NCBI GenBank assembly: GCA_963699175.1
Contig: OY969418.1
Location: forward strand, 5,766,001 to 5,830,000
Reading direction: 5' to 3'
Length of the DNA stretch: 64,000 bases
Source of the DNA: JACPYM01 sp963699175
GTDB taxonomy: Bacteria; Acidobacteriota; Blastocatellia; RBC074
Shown piece by piece: positions 27,890 through 37,253 of the stretch. A program made the translations under genes and the position numbers. Below the pieces are notes generated by a model. It ran no database searches, had not been told where the DNA came from, and was given only the letters and a program-made list of their open reading frames with translations. Within the stretch, counting starts at the first letter, position 1, and the number at the start of each line of letters is the position of its first letter.

Positions 27890-27991
27890 TATGCTTGTTG
27901 CCAGCAGTTCAGGCGAATTATGATTGCCGGGCTATGTAACGCGGGCTAGAATGTGGCCGCTTCAATCAGATCAAACGTGGAGGTAAAGCTG

Positions 27992-28510
27992 ATGACTGCG
28001 ACGACTCAAGTAGCATTTGATGACGACCTCGATTACGAAATCGTTGACGGCCAGAAGGAGGTCAAGATGGCTGGAGCGAAACACGGGGAAATCGGTGCGC
28101 AACTCACAGTAGAGTTGGGCATCTACCTTAAACAAAATCCTATCGGCAGACTGTACAACGGCAACACAACATTTCAGATCGGCGCGAATGAACGGATGCC
28201 GGATGTGAGCTTTGTCTCAGCAGCGCGTATTCCCGAAGAAGGTACGCCTTCCAGCAAATGGGAGATTTCGCCTGACTTGGCAGTCGAGGTCATCTCACCC
28301 AATGACGTGTGGGAGAAAGTGAATCGCAAAGTGCACGAATATTTTGCCGCAGGCGTACGGCAAGTCTGGCTCATCTCGCAAGAGGAACAGGAAGTAATGA
28401 TTTACGATTCACCGACGCAAATCAGAGTCGTGACTGCCGACCAAGACCTAACCGGCGAAACGCTCCTGCCTGGCTTCAAATGCCGCGTTGGCGATCTCTT
28501 CCAGAGTTGA
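27992..28510 (+). CDS. Uma2-family endonuclease-like protein
   Basis: About 172 residues from ATG 27992 with GGAGGTAAA upstream. The protein belongs to the Uma2/DUF820 family, a PD-(D/E)XK nuclease fold expanded in cyanobacteria and Acidobacteria. Signature parts are visible: MAGAKHGEIGAQLTVELGIYL near the N-terminus, RMPDVSFVS (the catalytic Asp region), PDLAVEVISPNDVWEKVNRKVHEYFAAGVRQVWLI with the E-V-x motif, and LPGFKCRVGDLFQS at the end. The fold predicts metal-dependent DNA cleavage but the cellular role is unknown; it has no linked methylase or toxin partner here. It ends 72 bp before the convergent ABC ATPase gene. Confidence 0.88.
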   Translation: MTATTQVAFDDDLDYEIVDGQKEVKMAGAKHGEIGAQLTVELGIYLKQNPIGRLYNGNTTFQIGANERMPDVSFVSAARIPEEGTPSSKWEISPDLAVEVISPNDVWEKVNRKVHEYFAAGVRQVWLISQEEQEVMIYDSPTQIRVVTADQDLTGETLLPGFKCRVGDLFQS

Positions 28511-28582
28511 ACTGCGGTTTCACCTTTCCAATGCAAGAGTGGGAGGCTATGAGTGTGCCCTGCCAAGTTAGAGGATGAGCAG

Positions 28583-29428
28583 CTAGTCCTGCTCATCCCA
28601 GTTACTCTGCTCGCTGAACCCTTTGAGCACTTCTTTTTCCAAATGCGTGGCAATGTGCAGGCGATAATCATTGAACGCTTGGCTGGTTGCATCTCTGGGA
28701 TATGGCAAGGCGACCTTGATCTCTTCCACAAACATTCCAGGGTGAGTTGTCATCAAAAAGATTCGTTCAGACAACATCAGCGCCTCTTCCACTTGATGAG
28801 TAACAAACAAGATGGTCTTGCCGAACTGCCGCCACACCTCCAGTAGGAAGCGTTGCATCAGCAGGCGCGTTTGCTGATCCAACGCCCCGAATGGTTCATC
28901 CATCAACAAATATTGCGAATCATTAGCCAAGACCCGCGCAATACACACGCGCTGTTTCATGCCACCGGAAAGCTGATGCGGAAACTTGCGGCGCGCCGCG
29001 CGCAGGCCAACTTTCGTCAGAATCTCTTGTGTCTGCGCTTTGCGTTCCGCTACCGGCGCGCCGTTAATGCGCATGCCAAACTCGACGTTATGCTGCACAT
29101 TCAGCCAGGGAAACAGGCCGTAATCCTGAAAGACCATACCGATCTCTTTGCGGTGGCCGTCCAGATTTTCGCCCCTGAGCAGGATTTCACCGGTGGTAGG
29201 CGTCTGCAAGCCGCAGAGCAAATTGAGCAAAGTGGATTTGCCGCAACCGGACGGGCCAATGACCGACATAAATTCTCCTTGGCACAGGGAGAATGAAATA
29301 TCCCGTAGCACCTCGGTGCTATCGGGCGCTTCGGCGCCCCATGAGAATCCGACGCCGCGACACTCAAGCCCGGTTTTGCTCGGCATAATGGCACTCTCAG
29401 CGGCTTGGTCTACTGTATTGCTGGTCAT
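28583..29428 (-). CDS. ABC transporter ATP-binding protein, nitrate/sulfonate/taurine type
   Basis: About 281 residues from ATG 29426-29428, two bases after the permease stop (TAACTATG). It is the cytoplasmic motor of an importer for small organic anions, of the SsuB/TauB/NrtD group. Walker A is GPSGCGKSTLL, the Q-loop follows at MVFQDYGLFPWLNV, the signature is QLSGGMKQRV, Walker B LLMDEPFGALD, and the switch His is in FVTHQVEEAL. The sequence is full length with no lesion. Its partners, the permease at 29431 and the truncated binding protein at 30299-30709, lie directly upstream, so the transporter as a whole can no longer import through its own binding protein. Confidence 0.9.
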   Translation of the reverse strand: MTSNTVDQAAESAIMPSKTGLECRGVGFSWGAEAPDSTEVLRDISFSLCQGEFMSVIGPSGCGKSTLLNLLCGLQTPTTGEILLRGENLDGHRKEIGMVFQDYGLFPWLNVQHNVEFGMRINGAPVAERKAQTQEILTKVGLRAARRKFPHQLSGGMKQRVCIARVLANDSQYLLMDEPFGALDQQTRLLMQRFLLEVWRQFGKTILFVTHQVEEALMLSERIFLMTTHPGMFVEEIKVALPYPRDATSQAFNDYRLHIATHLEKEVLKGFSEQSNWDEQD

Positions 29429-29430
29429 AG

Positions 29431-30219
29431 TTATTGATTGCCCCACCAAAAGAACTTGTTCTGAACCATCTTCAAGAGAAAATCGCCAGCGAAACCTACT
29501 ACGCCAATCAAGCACATACCGAGCAGGATCAGATTGTTATCGAAGAGATTCCGTCCGATCATAATAATCGCTCCCAAACCATCACTCAGTCCGGTCATCT
29601 CCGCCGCCAGCACCGCCATCCAGGCAGCGATGAAATTGAGCCGCAGAATTGTAAAGACGCTCGGCAAGATGTGCGGGAAGATCACGTAGAGCCAGATTTG
29701 TATGGGTTGCGCCCCCAGTGTCGTAGCAGCATTGACCAGTCGTTCCGGCACATTTTCGATGGCCTGAATCGTGGCAATCGTGAGCGTGAAGAAGACACCC
29801 ATAAACACAATGAAGATTGCCGTCGGATTGCCGATGCCGAACAGCACCAGCGCCAGCGGAATCCAGGCCACGGGGGCAATCGGCGCTAACAGCCGCACCA
29901 GCGGCATAATAAACCGTTTTCCCCAGACTGACGTGCTGACCAGAAATCCGAACAAGAGTGCGGTCACAAAAGCAATTCCCAATCCGAGCGTCACACGCAA
30001 AATCGTGGCAAAGATGGATTGGGGAATGGTGGCAGCCTGCGCGCCGAGACCAACCTTGAATTGGCTATCGGAAAGCGCGGCCAAAAATCGGGTTGGGGGA
30101 GGAAACAGCCTGACAGCATTCCAACCCTTGGCTCCGGCATATTCCCAGAGCGCCCACAGCACTGCAATCGTAATACTTCCGCATAAAGCGGAAAGCCAGG
30201 TGTCTTTTGACTTGTCCAT
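29431..30219 (-). CDS. ABC transporter permease, nitrate/sulfonate/taurine type
   Basis: About 262 residues with six predicted membrane helices. The EAA-loop region PERLVNAATTLGAQPIQIWLYVIFPHILPSVFTILRLNF is characteristic of the SsuC/TauC/NrtB permeases, which form the membrane channel of aliphatic-sulfonate, taurine or nitrate importers. The Trp/Ser-rich C-terminus ends FFWWGNQ, common in this family. It is followed by the ATPase gene two bases later and preceded by the binding-protein remnant with an 80-bp gap. That gap holds a short inverted segment (AGACACGGAAG ... CCTCCGTGCCTC), similar to dispersed repeats in related genomes. The substrate cannot be told from the permease. Confidence 0.88.
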   Translation of the reverse strand: MDKSKDTWLSALCGSITIAVLWALWEYAGAKGWNAVRLFPPPTRFLAALSDSQFKVGLGAQAATIPQSIFATILRVTLGLGIAFVTALLFGFLVSTSVWGKRFIMPLVRLLAPIAPVAWIPLALVLFGIGNPTAIFIVFMGVFFTLTIATIQAIENVPERLVNAATTLGAQPIQIWLYVIFPHILPSVFTILRLNFIAAWMAVLAAEMTGLSDGLGAIIMIGRNLFDNNLILLGMCLIGVVGFAGDFLLKMVQNKFFWWGNQ

Positions 30220-30298
30220 CGTTTTGCCGGTTCAAAGGGAAGACACGGAAGCATCAAGTCCCAGTCCTGCTGCGCTGCCTCCGTGCCTCGCCGTTTGG

Positions 30299-30709
30299 TT
30301 ATTGTGGGTTGCCGAAGCCTTTCTCAACTTCATCCAACAGCGCGGTTCTAATAATGTCTTGGTCGGGTCGTTTGATGTAATTTTGCTGTGCCATATCGTT
30401 GATGGCAATCATCATTCCCTGCACGTTCGGTTTCAACACCACTTTCTTCGGTTGGTTTTGGAAAGCATAGAGCAACACTTTGCCGTCTACCTTGTAGTAA
30501 TTACCCTTGGTCAACAGCTCTACAGCTTTCTCAGGATTATCAACGGTAAGCTGGAAGCCTTTATGCAAGGCCCGCAAATAGGCTTTGACTGTCTCAGGAT
30601 ATTTGTTGAGGAAATCTTCCATGACTGCCAGCGTACAATTCGGTGTACCTTCGCCCCAAACGGCGCTGTTGTCGGTCAAAGCTTTGGCTCCGTAGTTCAA
30701 AACTAAGTA
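30299..30709 (-). pseudogene. ABC substrate-binding protein, C-terminal fragment
   Basis: Only the last 135 or so residues of a solute-binding protein of the SsuA/NMT1 type remain; a full protein has about 330. The fragment reads LVLNYGAKALTDNSAVWGEG, then DFLNKYPETVKAYLRALHKGFQ and NPEKAVELL, the usual hinge and C-lobe pattern (FLxKYPExVxAYxxA). An internal ATG at 30698-30700 could start a 133-residue product but it has no signal peptide or N-lobe. It ends abruptly at the TA (30708-30709) that precedes the IS630-like element. The missing N-terminal 190 or so residues are not on the other side of the element, where a receiver gene lies instead. Confidence 0.85.
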
Positions 30710-31839
30710 ACTGTTGCAAAGTTCGGGGCAGTTTTCAGGCGACCAGTTGAAAGACCTGGTCAGGTGTCAGTTGTTTGAAAAACTTGTCGGCCACTGCGAG
30801 CAATTCCTCCATCGAACGGCAACAGCGGTTGGCCGTGATGAAGCCTTTGAGCCGCCACCAGAGCTTCTCAATTGGGTTATCGCGGTGCGCGGCGTACTTG
30901 GGCAAATAAGCCAGTTGCAGTTGCGCATGCTCAAGCAGCCAAGCCTGCAGCGCGCGGCTCTGGTGAATCGAAGCGTGATCGAGAATCAACAGAATCGGGC
31001 GGCCTGCATAAGGCGCCAACAAGTCTTCCAGAAAGGCGCTCATCTCCTGCGTGCGTTTGCGCGCAAAGGCGCGGTAAAAGACTTCGCCACTGTGCATATC
31101 GAGCGTCCCGAACAGCGTCCGGCAAGCATTCGTCATGGGCGCGGGCAGCACGACTTGCGCGCCCACGCGCATCCACATCCGGCGCAGCCGCGGGACGAGC
31201 CGCAAGTCGGTCTCGTCTTCCACCAGTATCACGGTCTCGGGCGTGGCCTCGGCAATGCGTTTGCCGATCTCCTGGTGAATGGCCGCGCGTTGCGGATCAA
31301 ACTGGCGCGGGCCGAGTTTGGGGCGGCGGCAACGATAGCCCAGCTTGAGCAACACCCGGCGCACCAGCCAGGGGCTGACGCGTTGCCAACAGCGGGCGGC
31401 CAGATGCTGCGCCAGCGTGGCGACCGACCAAAAGGCGAAGACATAGCCGAAAGTCCAAGGCGGTTGATTGACTTGGGTGAAGATGGCCTGCTCGGCACCT
31501 GCGGTCAGGCAGCTTGGACGACCGCTGCGTGGCTGATCCGCCAAGCCCGCCGTGCCGTCTTGTTGATAGCGCCGCAGCCATTTGCGCACAGTCTTTGCTT
31601 GGCAGTGGAAGCGGCCTGCGATCTGCGAGACAGGGACTTGTTCGGCTGACCACAAAACCATCCAGGCGCGTTGTGCGACGCGCCCGGATGCGTGTTGGGT
31701 TAGGTCTTCAAGTGCTTGACGAGCTTCCGGGCTTAGCGTATTGACAAAGATCATCGGGGCTTTTCCTCCGCAGTTTGGTCACTGGGAGTTTAGCCCTGGT
31801 TCTGGGGCACTGAAAAAGTGCCCCGAACTTTTCAAGAGT
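30710..31839 (-). mobile_element. IS630-family insertion sequence, 1130 bp
   Basis: One transposase gene with related terminal inverted repeats: left end ACTGTTGCAAAGTTCGGGGC then AGTTTTCAG (30710-30738), right end read inward ACTCTTGAAAAGTTCGGGGC then ACTTTTTCAG (31810-31839). The element is flanked by TA on both sides (30708-30709 and 31840-31841), the dinucleotide IS630/Tc1 elements duplicate. The flanks joined give CTAAGTACTTAG, a perfect palindrome around one TA, which is a credible original target. The left flank is inside a truncated binding-protein gene and the right flank is the last codons of a receiver gene. Confidence 0.92.
30735..31754 (-). CDS. IS630-family transposase
   Basis: About 339 residues from ATG 31752-31754 with GGAGGAAAA upstream. 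The N-terminal half is a pair of helix-turn-helix domains (SQIAGRFHCQAKTVRKWLRRYQ and RVSPWLVRRVLLKLGY). The DDE catalytic core is complete: VEDETDLRL, LILDHASIHQS, and NPIEKLWWRLKGF (the third acidic residue). Tc1/mariner-type transposases of this family cut and paste at TA. The frame is uninterrupted, as in many IS630 elements without a translational frameshift, so the element could be active. The gene fills the element from about 25 bp inside the left end. Confidence 0.95.
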   Translation of the reverse strand: MIFVNTLSPEARQALEDLTQHASGRVAQRAWMVLWSAEQVPVSQIAGRFHCQAKTVRKWLRRYQQDGTAGLADQPRSGRPSCLTAGAEQAIFTQVNQPPWTFGYVFAFWSVATLAQHLAARCWQRVSPWLVRRVLLKLGYRCRRPKLGPRQFDPQRAAIHQEIGKRIAEATPETVILVEDETDLRLVPRLRRMWMRVGAQVVLPAPMTNACRTLFGTLDMHSGEVFYRAFARKRTQEMSAFLEDLLAPYAGRPILLILDHASIHQSRALQAWLLEHAQLQLAYLPKYAAHRDNPIEKLWWRLKGFITANRCCRSMEELLAVADKFFKQLTPDQVFQLVA

Positions 31840-32293
31840 TACTTAGCAGGTTGATGAAATGCGTCGTCTCGCTTTTCCAAATCAAGGCGCGCGCACCGAA
31901 CTTCAACGCTAAGGCAATGTAATCGTGCTTATAACCAGTGGCCTGCGTGTAAATCGCCAGGAAAGGATGCTGGATGCCAGCCTGCGACAAATCTTCCAGC
32001 AGCTTTAAGCCGTCATAACCCAACTCTTTGCCGCCTCCTTCGCGCCAATCATTGTCCAGCAAGATCAAATCGTATTGCTGCAACTCGCTGGAGTTGAACA
32101 GCAGTTCCCGAGCCTGAGAAAGCTTACTGACGTAGTGGCAACTCACGGTGAATGTCAGGTCGCGAATGGCTATGCGCCAGTAGCTTTCGTGATAGCGCTG
32201 TTCCGTCGTGATAGGCTTCAGACTATCGTCAATACTTATCTTCGCCGCGTCCGGCTGGTCGTCCAGCACCAGGATATTGAGATTGAGTTCCAT
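31832..32293 (-). CDS. Response-regulator receiver protein, atypical, partner of the adjacent sensor gene
   Basis: About 153 residues with one receiver domain and no output domain. The core is recognisable: NILVLDDQPD (acidic pair), YDLILLDNDW (phosphoacceptor Asp near residue 80), FLAIYTQATG (Thr switch) and ALIWKSE (conserved Lys). Between the first acidic pair and the phospho-site there is an insert of about 45 residues (SIDDSLKPITTEQRYHESYWRI...), which is unusual for receivers. The gene starts 6 bp after the stop of the sensor kinase gene, so the two form a pair. The last two or three codons are supplied by the IS630 end; without the element the frame would end LLST, so only the C-terminal residues changed. 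Confidence 0.8.
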   Translation of the reverse strand: MELNLNILVLDDQPDAAKISIDDSLKPITTEQRYHESYWRIAIRDLTFTVSCHYVSKLSQARELLFNSSELQQYDLILLDNDWREGGGKELGYDGLKLLEDLSQAGIQHPFLAIYTQATGYKHDYIALALKFGARALIWKSETTHFINLLSNS

Positions 32294-32299
32294 AGCGGG

Positions 32300-34176
32300 T
32301 TAAACGCCGCCTCCGTTCCGATTGAGTTTGGCAATCACGACCTGTGCGACGTAGCTGTGGGTTTCTTTGCGCGGGCGGCAATCCGGCGGTGACAGATCGT
32401 AAAGCCGGGCGGCCTTCCTGAGAGTGTTCAAGCCGATGATTGAGCGTGGCGTAGCGTCAGGATCGGCGTCCGGTTTGAGCGCATTGGTGACGATCAAGTA
32501 AACCGCCTCGCCGTCGTCTAATGACCAAGCGATTTCGACAGAGGGAAACTGCTGTTCTTCACCGTGTTTGAAGACATTCCGCAACAACTCGTAGAGCACG
32601 TATTCAAGGTAAGGCGGGTCATACAGCAAACTCTGGTCTGTCCCCCCCCCCCCGGCCTCAGACTTACGGGAATGACCTCAGTGTGCGCGTTCTCTGTGAG
32701 GCGTTGCCAGCGCTGGTTGGCAATGGTGCTAATCTCTTTGTGCAGTTGTTCCGGCGTAGTCGAATGAGCAAAACGGCGCGGCGTTTCGGCGCCCACATCA
32801 ACTTTGTGGGCGTGCAGAACAACTTCGGTATCGTAGTGAAGTTTATCCGAGCGCTCGAGTGCAATGTTGAGTTCCCGGCGAATAGCGGTGAGATCGGCGT
32901 CCGGGCTTTCCAGATGCGACAAAGCGTTCTTCAAATTCGACCGCACCTCTTTGATCGAAGATGGGATGTGATGAGTGACAATGCGCAAATCGTCGTCTTT
33001 ATCAATGTTCTGCTTGGCTGTGACGTGTGATTCGCGCAAGGCAGCGCGCGATAAAGCCAGACTGAGGCGACGAGCTAGGTCTTCTAAATGCTTCTCTTCA
33101 ACCATTCCGCCCAAGCTCGGCCTGATGATGGCGAAGAGACAGCCGCCCGGCTGGTCGCCCCAGGCGAATTCATCTTCGTCGGTGCGCTTGGCACTGGTCG
33201 CAAACGCGATCGGGCGGCGGAACGGCACGACCAAGAGGCAGCAATTCATCAGAAAATCGAGTATGACTTTGAGGTGCACCGAGTTGCCGCCGTCGCTCGT
33301 AGACAAATTGCTGACTAGGTTTGAGATGACGCCAGAGACCAGATACGAGATGGTATTTTCCACGGGCCGGCTGTCGTCAGTTTCAATCAGAGAGAATTTG
33401 TAGGTATTGTTAAAGACAGTTGGGCTGCAACTCAAACCAGCTTTCACTTGTGCTTCCTTAACATAATCCGCCAACAGGTCGTCGTTACTGGTCTGTCTAC
33501 TCTCACTCGTCGCCCAAAAGACTTCATTCAATTTTTCGTGGATGCGTTTGATGTGGCCCAAGACATCATTCCGCGCTTCCACCAGCACGTTATCCAAGTC
33601 GAATGCTTGTGCTTCGGATAGATTGGTCAGTGGGGCGGAAATGCGGGAGCGACGAATCTCCGCTACGGCCCAGTTGAATTGCTCCGTCAGCAGGCTGGAT
33701 TCGTAAGTTTCCTTGTAGGCCATGGGTGAGAAGCGGCCTTTTTCAGACTGGGTCAGCAACTTGCTGACGATAGCTTTATTCCAGGCTTTGATCAGCAGCG
33801 ATTGCTCGTTAATGCGCCCCAAGTACGAAACGATGTGCGAGGTGAAGTATTGTTCTTCCAGCTTGTCTACAGCCACCAGCGGCCCGGATTGCAGATTGGC
33901 GCGTGCCAGCTTACGTTCATGAACTACAGCCAATTCAAGCAACAAGACATCGCAGGATTGCGCTTGTAGAATCTTCCGAAACTTCTCCAGATTGGCGACG
34001 ATTTCGGCATCTTGTAGAGAGGTGACCAAGTGACCGTCCATTGTTCCCAAGTTGTCTGTGCCCCTGTTGTGTGTGAAACGTATAGATTCCTCCCCCTGTT
34101 TAGTGATGTCACGAAAATCAGGCAAGTAATCATCCGAGGCCTCGAAGGAAGCCGCTAGCCGTTTTCTTTCCGCCAT
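32300..34176 (-). pseudogene. Histidine kinase-like sensor, frameshifted at a 12-G run
   Basis: About 625 codons when read through. The N-terminal 400 residues match no domain I know (charged, helical, with a ...NLSTSDGGNSVHLK region). A dimerisation/His-like part follows near residue 400 (LRIVTHHIPSSIKEV), then a HATPase with N-box YELLRNVFKHGEE and a GLNTL segment. At the run of 12 G (32642-32653 on the plus strand as C), the upstream frame gives PGGGGQTR and stops at 32518, while the ATPase continues in another frame (SLLYDPPYLEYVLYELLRNV). Ten or 13 Gs would restore one protein. This could be a phase-variable switch, a pseudogene, or an assembly error. Its receiver partner starts 6 bp later. 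Confidence 0.75.
32642..32653. repeat. Homopolymer run of 12 C (G on the coding strand)
   Basis: The run lies in the sensor kinase gene directly before the ATPase domain. It is the only single-base tract of this length I see in the window, and its length is one short of 13 or two over 10, the values that would keep the reading frame. Confidence 0.9.
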
Positions 34177-34647
34177 GAAGCATATTGTTCCTTTCCAAAA
34201 TTTGCGCCGCTCGCAGGTAACGGCCTAATCACTATTGAACGAGGATTTACTCGGCCTGTACTTAACAAGCAGCGTGCCAATTGCGTTTGGTTAGGCTGAC
34301 TGGAGCACTACTGTGATAGAACACAACCTTGCAACATGGCTGTAAACCAACCTGTTCGCAACGGTTTGGCAACTCCATCCGCGATGCGCAAGGATGGTAT
34401 GCTGCAACCTAGCTGAGGGGTAAATACGGAGTTGGCACACTATAAAAATAGCGGCTAATTGTAAGGTGACCTTACAGAAAGTGAAAGAAGTGAAAGGGCG
34501 CATATTGCTCGGACATACCTCAGCAAGTTTCCATTACTCGATTGGACGGACATTCGTTCTCTTGCGGCCAGTTCAGGCTCTTAGCTATACTCCACTCCGC
34601 TTCAATCCGACTTGCTGACAGACTCGCCTAAAGGAGATTCCCCATCA
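34177..34647. other. Intergenic region, 471 bp, between a sensor kinase gene and a GT-C gene
   Basis: The two flanking genes are divergent, so promoters for both should be here. Within it GTAAGGTGACCTTAC (34461-34475) is a perfect inverted repeat with 7-base arms, a candidate operator. AT-rich blocks such as TATAAAAATA (about 34441) could hold a -10 box, but I cannot pair one with a good -35. No protein-coding frame or RNA is apparent. Confidence 0.55.
34461..34475. promoter_or_regulatory. Candidate operator, 7-bp inverted repeat
   Basis: GTAAGGT-G-ACCTTAC, perfect dyad symmetry around one base, about 170 bp upstream of the GT-C gene and 285 bp upstream of the sensor gene. Its binding protein is unknown; this is a sequence pattern only. 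Confidence 0.35.
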
Positions 34648-36201
34648 ATGATTACGAGTCAGGCTGAACAACAGCTGGAGCCGAACCGGCAGGAAAGTTC
34701 AGCGAGCACTATTTCCGCACTCCTTCAAAGCCACCAAAAATTGTTGCTCATCGTAGGCGTGATACTCGCGGCAGCGCTCTACCTGGCCAGCGTTCCGGGC
34801 AACAAGCTGGCTTTTTATGTTGACGAGTCCTCCATCGCCTACAACGCTTACGCACTCTCGCACAGCGGCGCGGATGAGTACGGCGCGCGCTGGCCGCTCT
34901 ATTTCCAGGCCTTTGGCGAGTACAAGAATCCGGTCTACGTTTATCTGCTGGCGGCGCTCTTTCGCGTGTTTGGGCCGAGCGTGTGGTTGGCGCGGGCGTT
35001 GAGCGCGGTGGCGGGCTGTGCGGCGGCTCTGCTGCTGGGACTATTGGCCTGGCGAATTACGGCACAACGCCGTGTAGGCGTCATCGTCACTGTGACGGCG
35101 CTTCTGACGCCGTGGCTATTTGAGGTCACTCGGTTGATCTTCGAGGTCGCGTTGTTTCCGCTGGCGCTGACGCTTTTCCTGTTGGCTGTCTACCGCGCTT
35201 ATCAAAAAGTAAGCTGGTCAGTGCTAGACGGCATTTACATCGCCGTGACGCTGGGGCTGGTCACTTACACCTATTCGATTGGACGATTGTTCGGGCCGCT
35301 CTTGGCCGCGGGCTTGCTGCTATTTTTGCGGCGCGCAGATTGGCGCGAGAAATGGCTGGGCATTGTCCGCGCGCAAGCTTTTTATGCAGTGACGTTGATT
35401 CCGCTGGCGCTGTTCGTGTGGCGCAATCCTGGGGCGCTCAGTTCACGGTTCGCGCTGCTTTCGTATCTCGACTCGCGACGTTCAACCGCTGAACTCCTGA
35501 GCGACTTCATCTCCCATCTTGGGAATAATCTCAATCCTGTCACGCTGCTGGTCAACGGCGATCAAAACATACTGCATCACGTACCTGTGATGGGCAGTTT
35601 CCTCGCAGCCGCTTTAGTGTTGGCGCTAATCGGTGCAGTGCTTGTTATCCGCAAGCACTGGCGCGATTCCTGGTGGCGCTTTGTGCTTTATGGGTTGGCG
35701 GTATCAGTCCTGCCGGCTTCGCTGATGCGCGACGATTTCCACACGCTGCGCTTGATTCCGTACCCCATCTTTTTGCTACTGCTCGGCGCGCCAGCCTGGG
35801 CCTGGTTGCTGGATGAGGCGCGCCAGAAGGTCGTCAGACAAGCGGCGCTGGCTTTGCTAGCGTTGGTCGTCGTCCAGGGTCTGGTCTTTCAATGGTTGTT
35901 TTACGAGGAAAGTCCGAAGCGCAATTTAGACATGAACTATCTGAAGGTTCTCGACGCTGCGGTGCAAATGCCGAACAGACCAATCTACTTGGCCACCGGC
36001 CCAGGGCATTTCGGCTACATTCACGCCTATTGGTATGGTCTGCTGCGCGGCTTGGACGCGAGCCAATTCGCCAAATTGCCGCCAAGCCAATCAGCCCCGC
36101 CTGGCGCGTTGGTGATCACCGAGGCTTACAGCCTGAACTGTCCGCAGTGCAGAATAGTCAAAAGGGATGCGCTGTACGTAGCCTACCTGACAATGCCCTG
36201 A
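34648..36201 (+). CDS. Membrane glycosyltransferase of the GT-C (PMT/ArnT-like) type
   Basis: About 517 residues, start ATG 34648 with AAGGAG upstream at 11-base spacing. There are about eleven membrane helices. The first outside loop carries the conserved acidic pair after the first helix (LAFYVDESSIAYNAYALSHSG), the D-E motif used by GT39/GT83-type enzymes that take a sugar from a lipid carrier. Next come P-x-x-Y-x-L-x-A-L-F (YKNPVYVYLLAALFRVFG) and the usual LARALSAVAG. The last 90 residues form a soluble outside domain with a CPQC pair. Such enzymes move sugars from polyprenyl phosphate to lipids or proteins; the acceptor is unknown. The gene has no obvious operon partner. Confidence 0.82.
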   Translation: MITSQAEQQLEPNRQESSASTISALLQSHQKLLLIVGVILAAALYLASVPGNKLAFYVDESSIAYNAYALSHSGADEYGARWPLYFQAFGEYKNPVYVYLLAALFRVFGPSVWLARALSAVAGCAAALLLGLLAWRITAQRRVGVIVTVTALLTPWLFEVTRLIFEVALFPLALTLFLLAVYRAYQKVSWSVLDGIYIAVTLGLVTYTYSIGRLFGPLLAAGLLLFLRRADWREKWLGIVRAQAFYAVTLIPLALFVWRNPGALSSRFALLSYLDSRRSTAELLSDFISHLGNNLNPVTLLVNGDQNILHHVPVMGSFLAAALVLALIGAVLVIRKHWRDSWWRFVLYGLAVSVLPASLMRDDFHTLRLIPYPIFLLLLGAPAWAWLLDEARQKVVRQAALALLALVVVQGLVFQWLFYEESPKRNLDMNYLKVLDAAVQMPNRPIYLATGPGHFGYIHAYWYGLLRGLDASQFAKLPPSQSAPPGALVITEAYSLNCPQCRIVKRDALYVAYLTMP

Positions 36202-36228
36202 GAATTTGCTGGAAGCGGTAAGCCAGAC

Positions 36229-37056
<828 letters not shown>

Positions 37057-37253
37057 AGCTCCCTCACGCGCCGCGTTGCTCATGTTTACCTAAAGCGACT
37101 CGGCACCTTCAGGCCGAGCGCCGCTATTATGCCTATCACCGGTTTGTTTGACCAGCCTTCGCAGTTGTGCGGCGACAGGCAATTTGGTGTACGAACAAGG
37201 CCACGTGATAGATTGAGAAAAGAACAAGACCATCAACCAAGGAGGCAGTTTTA

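Noticed and set aside
30299..31850. The binding protein continuing through the receiver gene on the far side of the IS630 element
   Set aside because: The joined frame (DLEKRDDAFHQPAKYLVLNYG) enters coding sequence of the receiver in a different frame and shows no binding-protein pattern.
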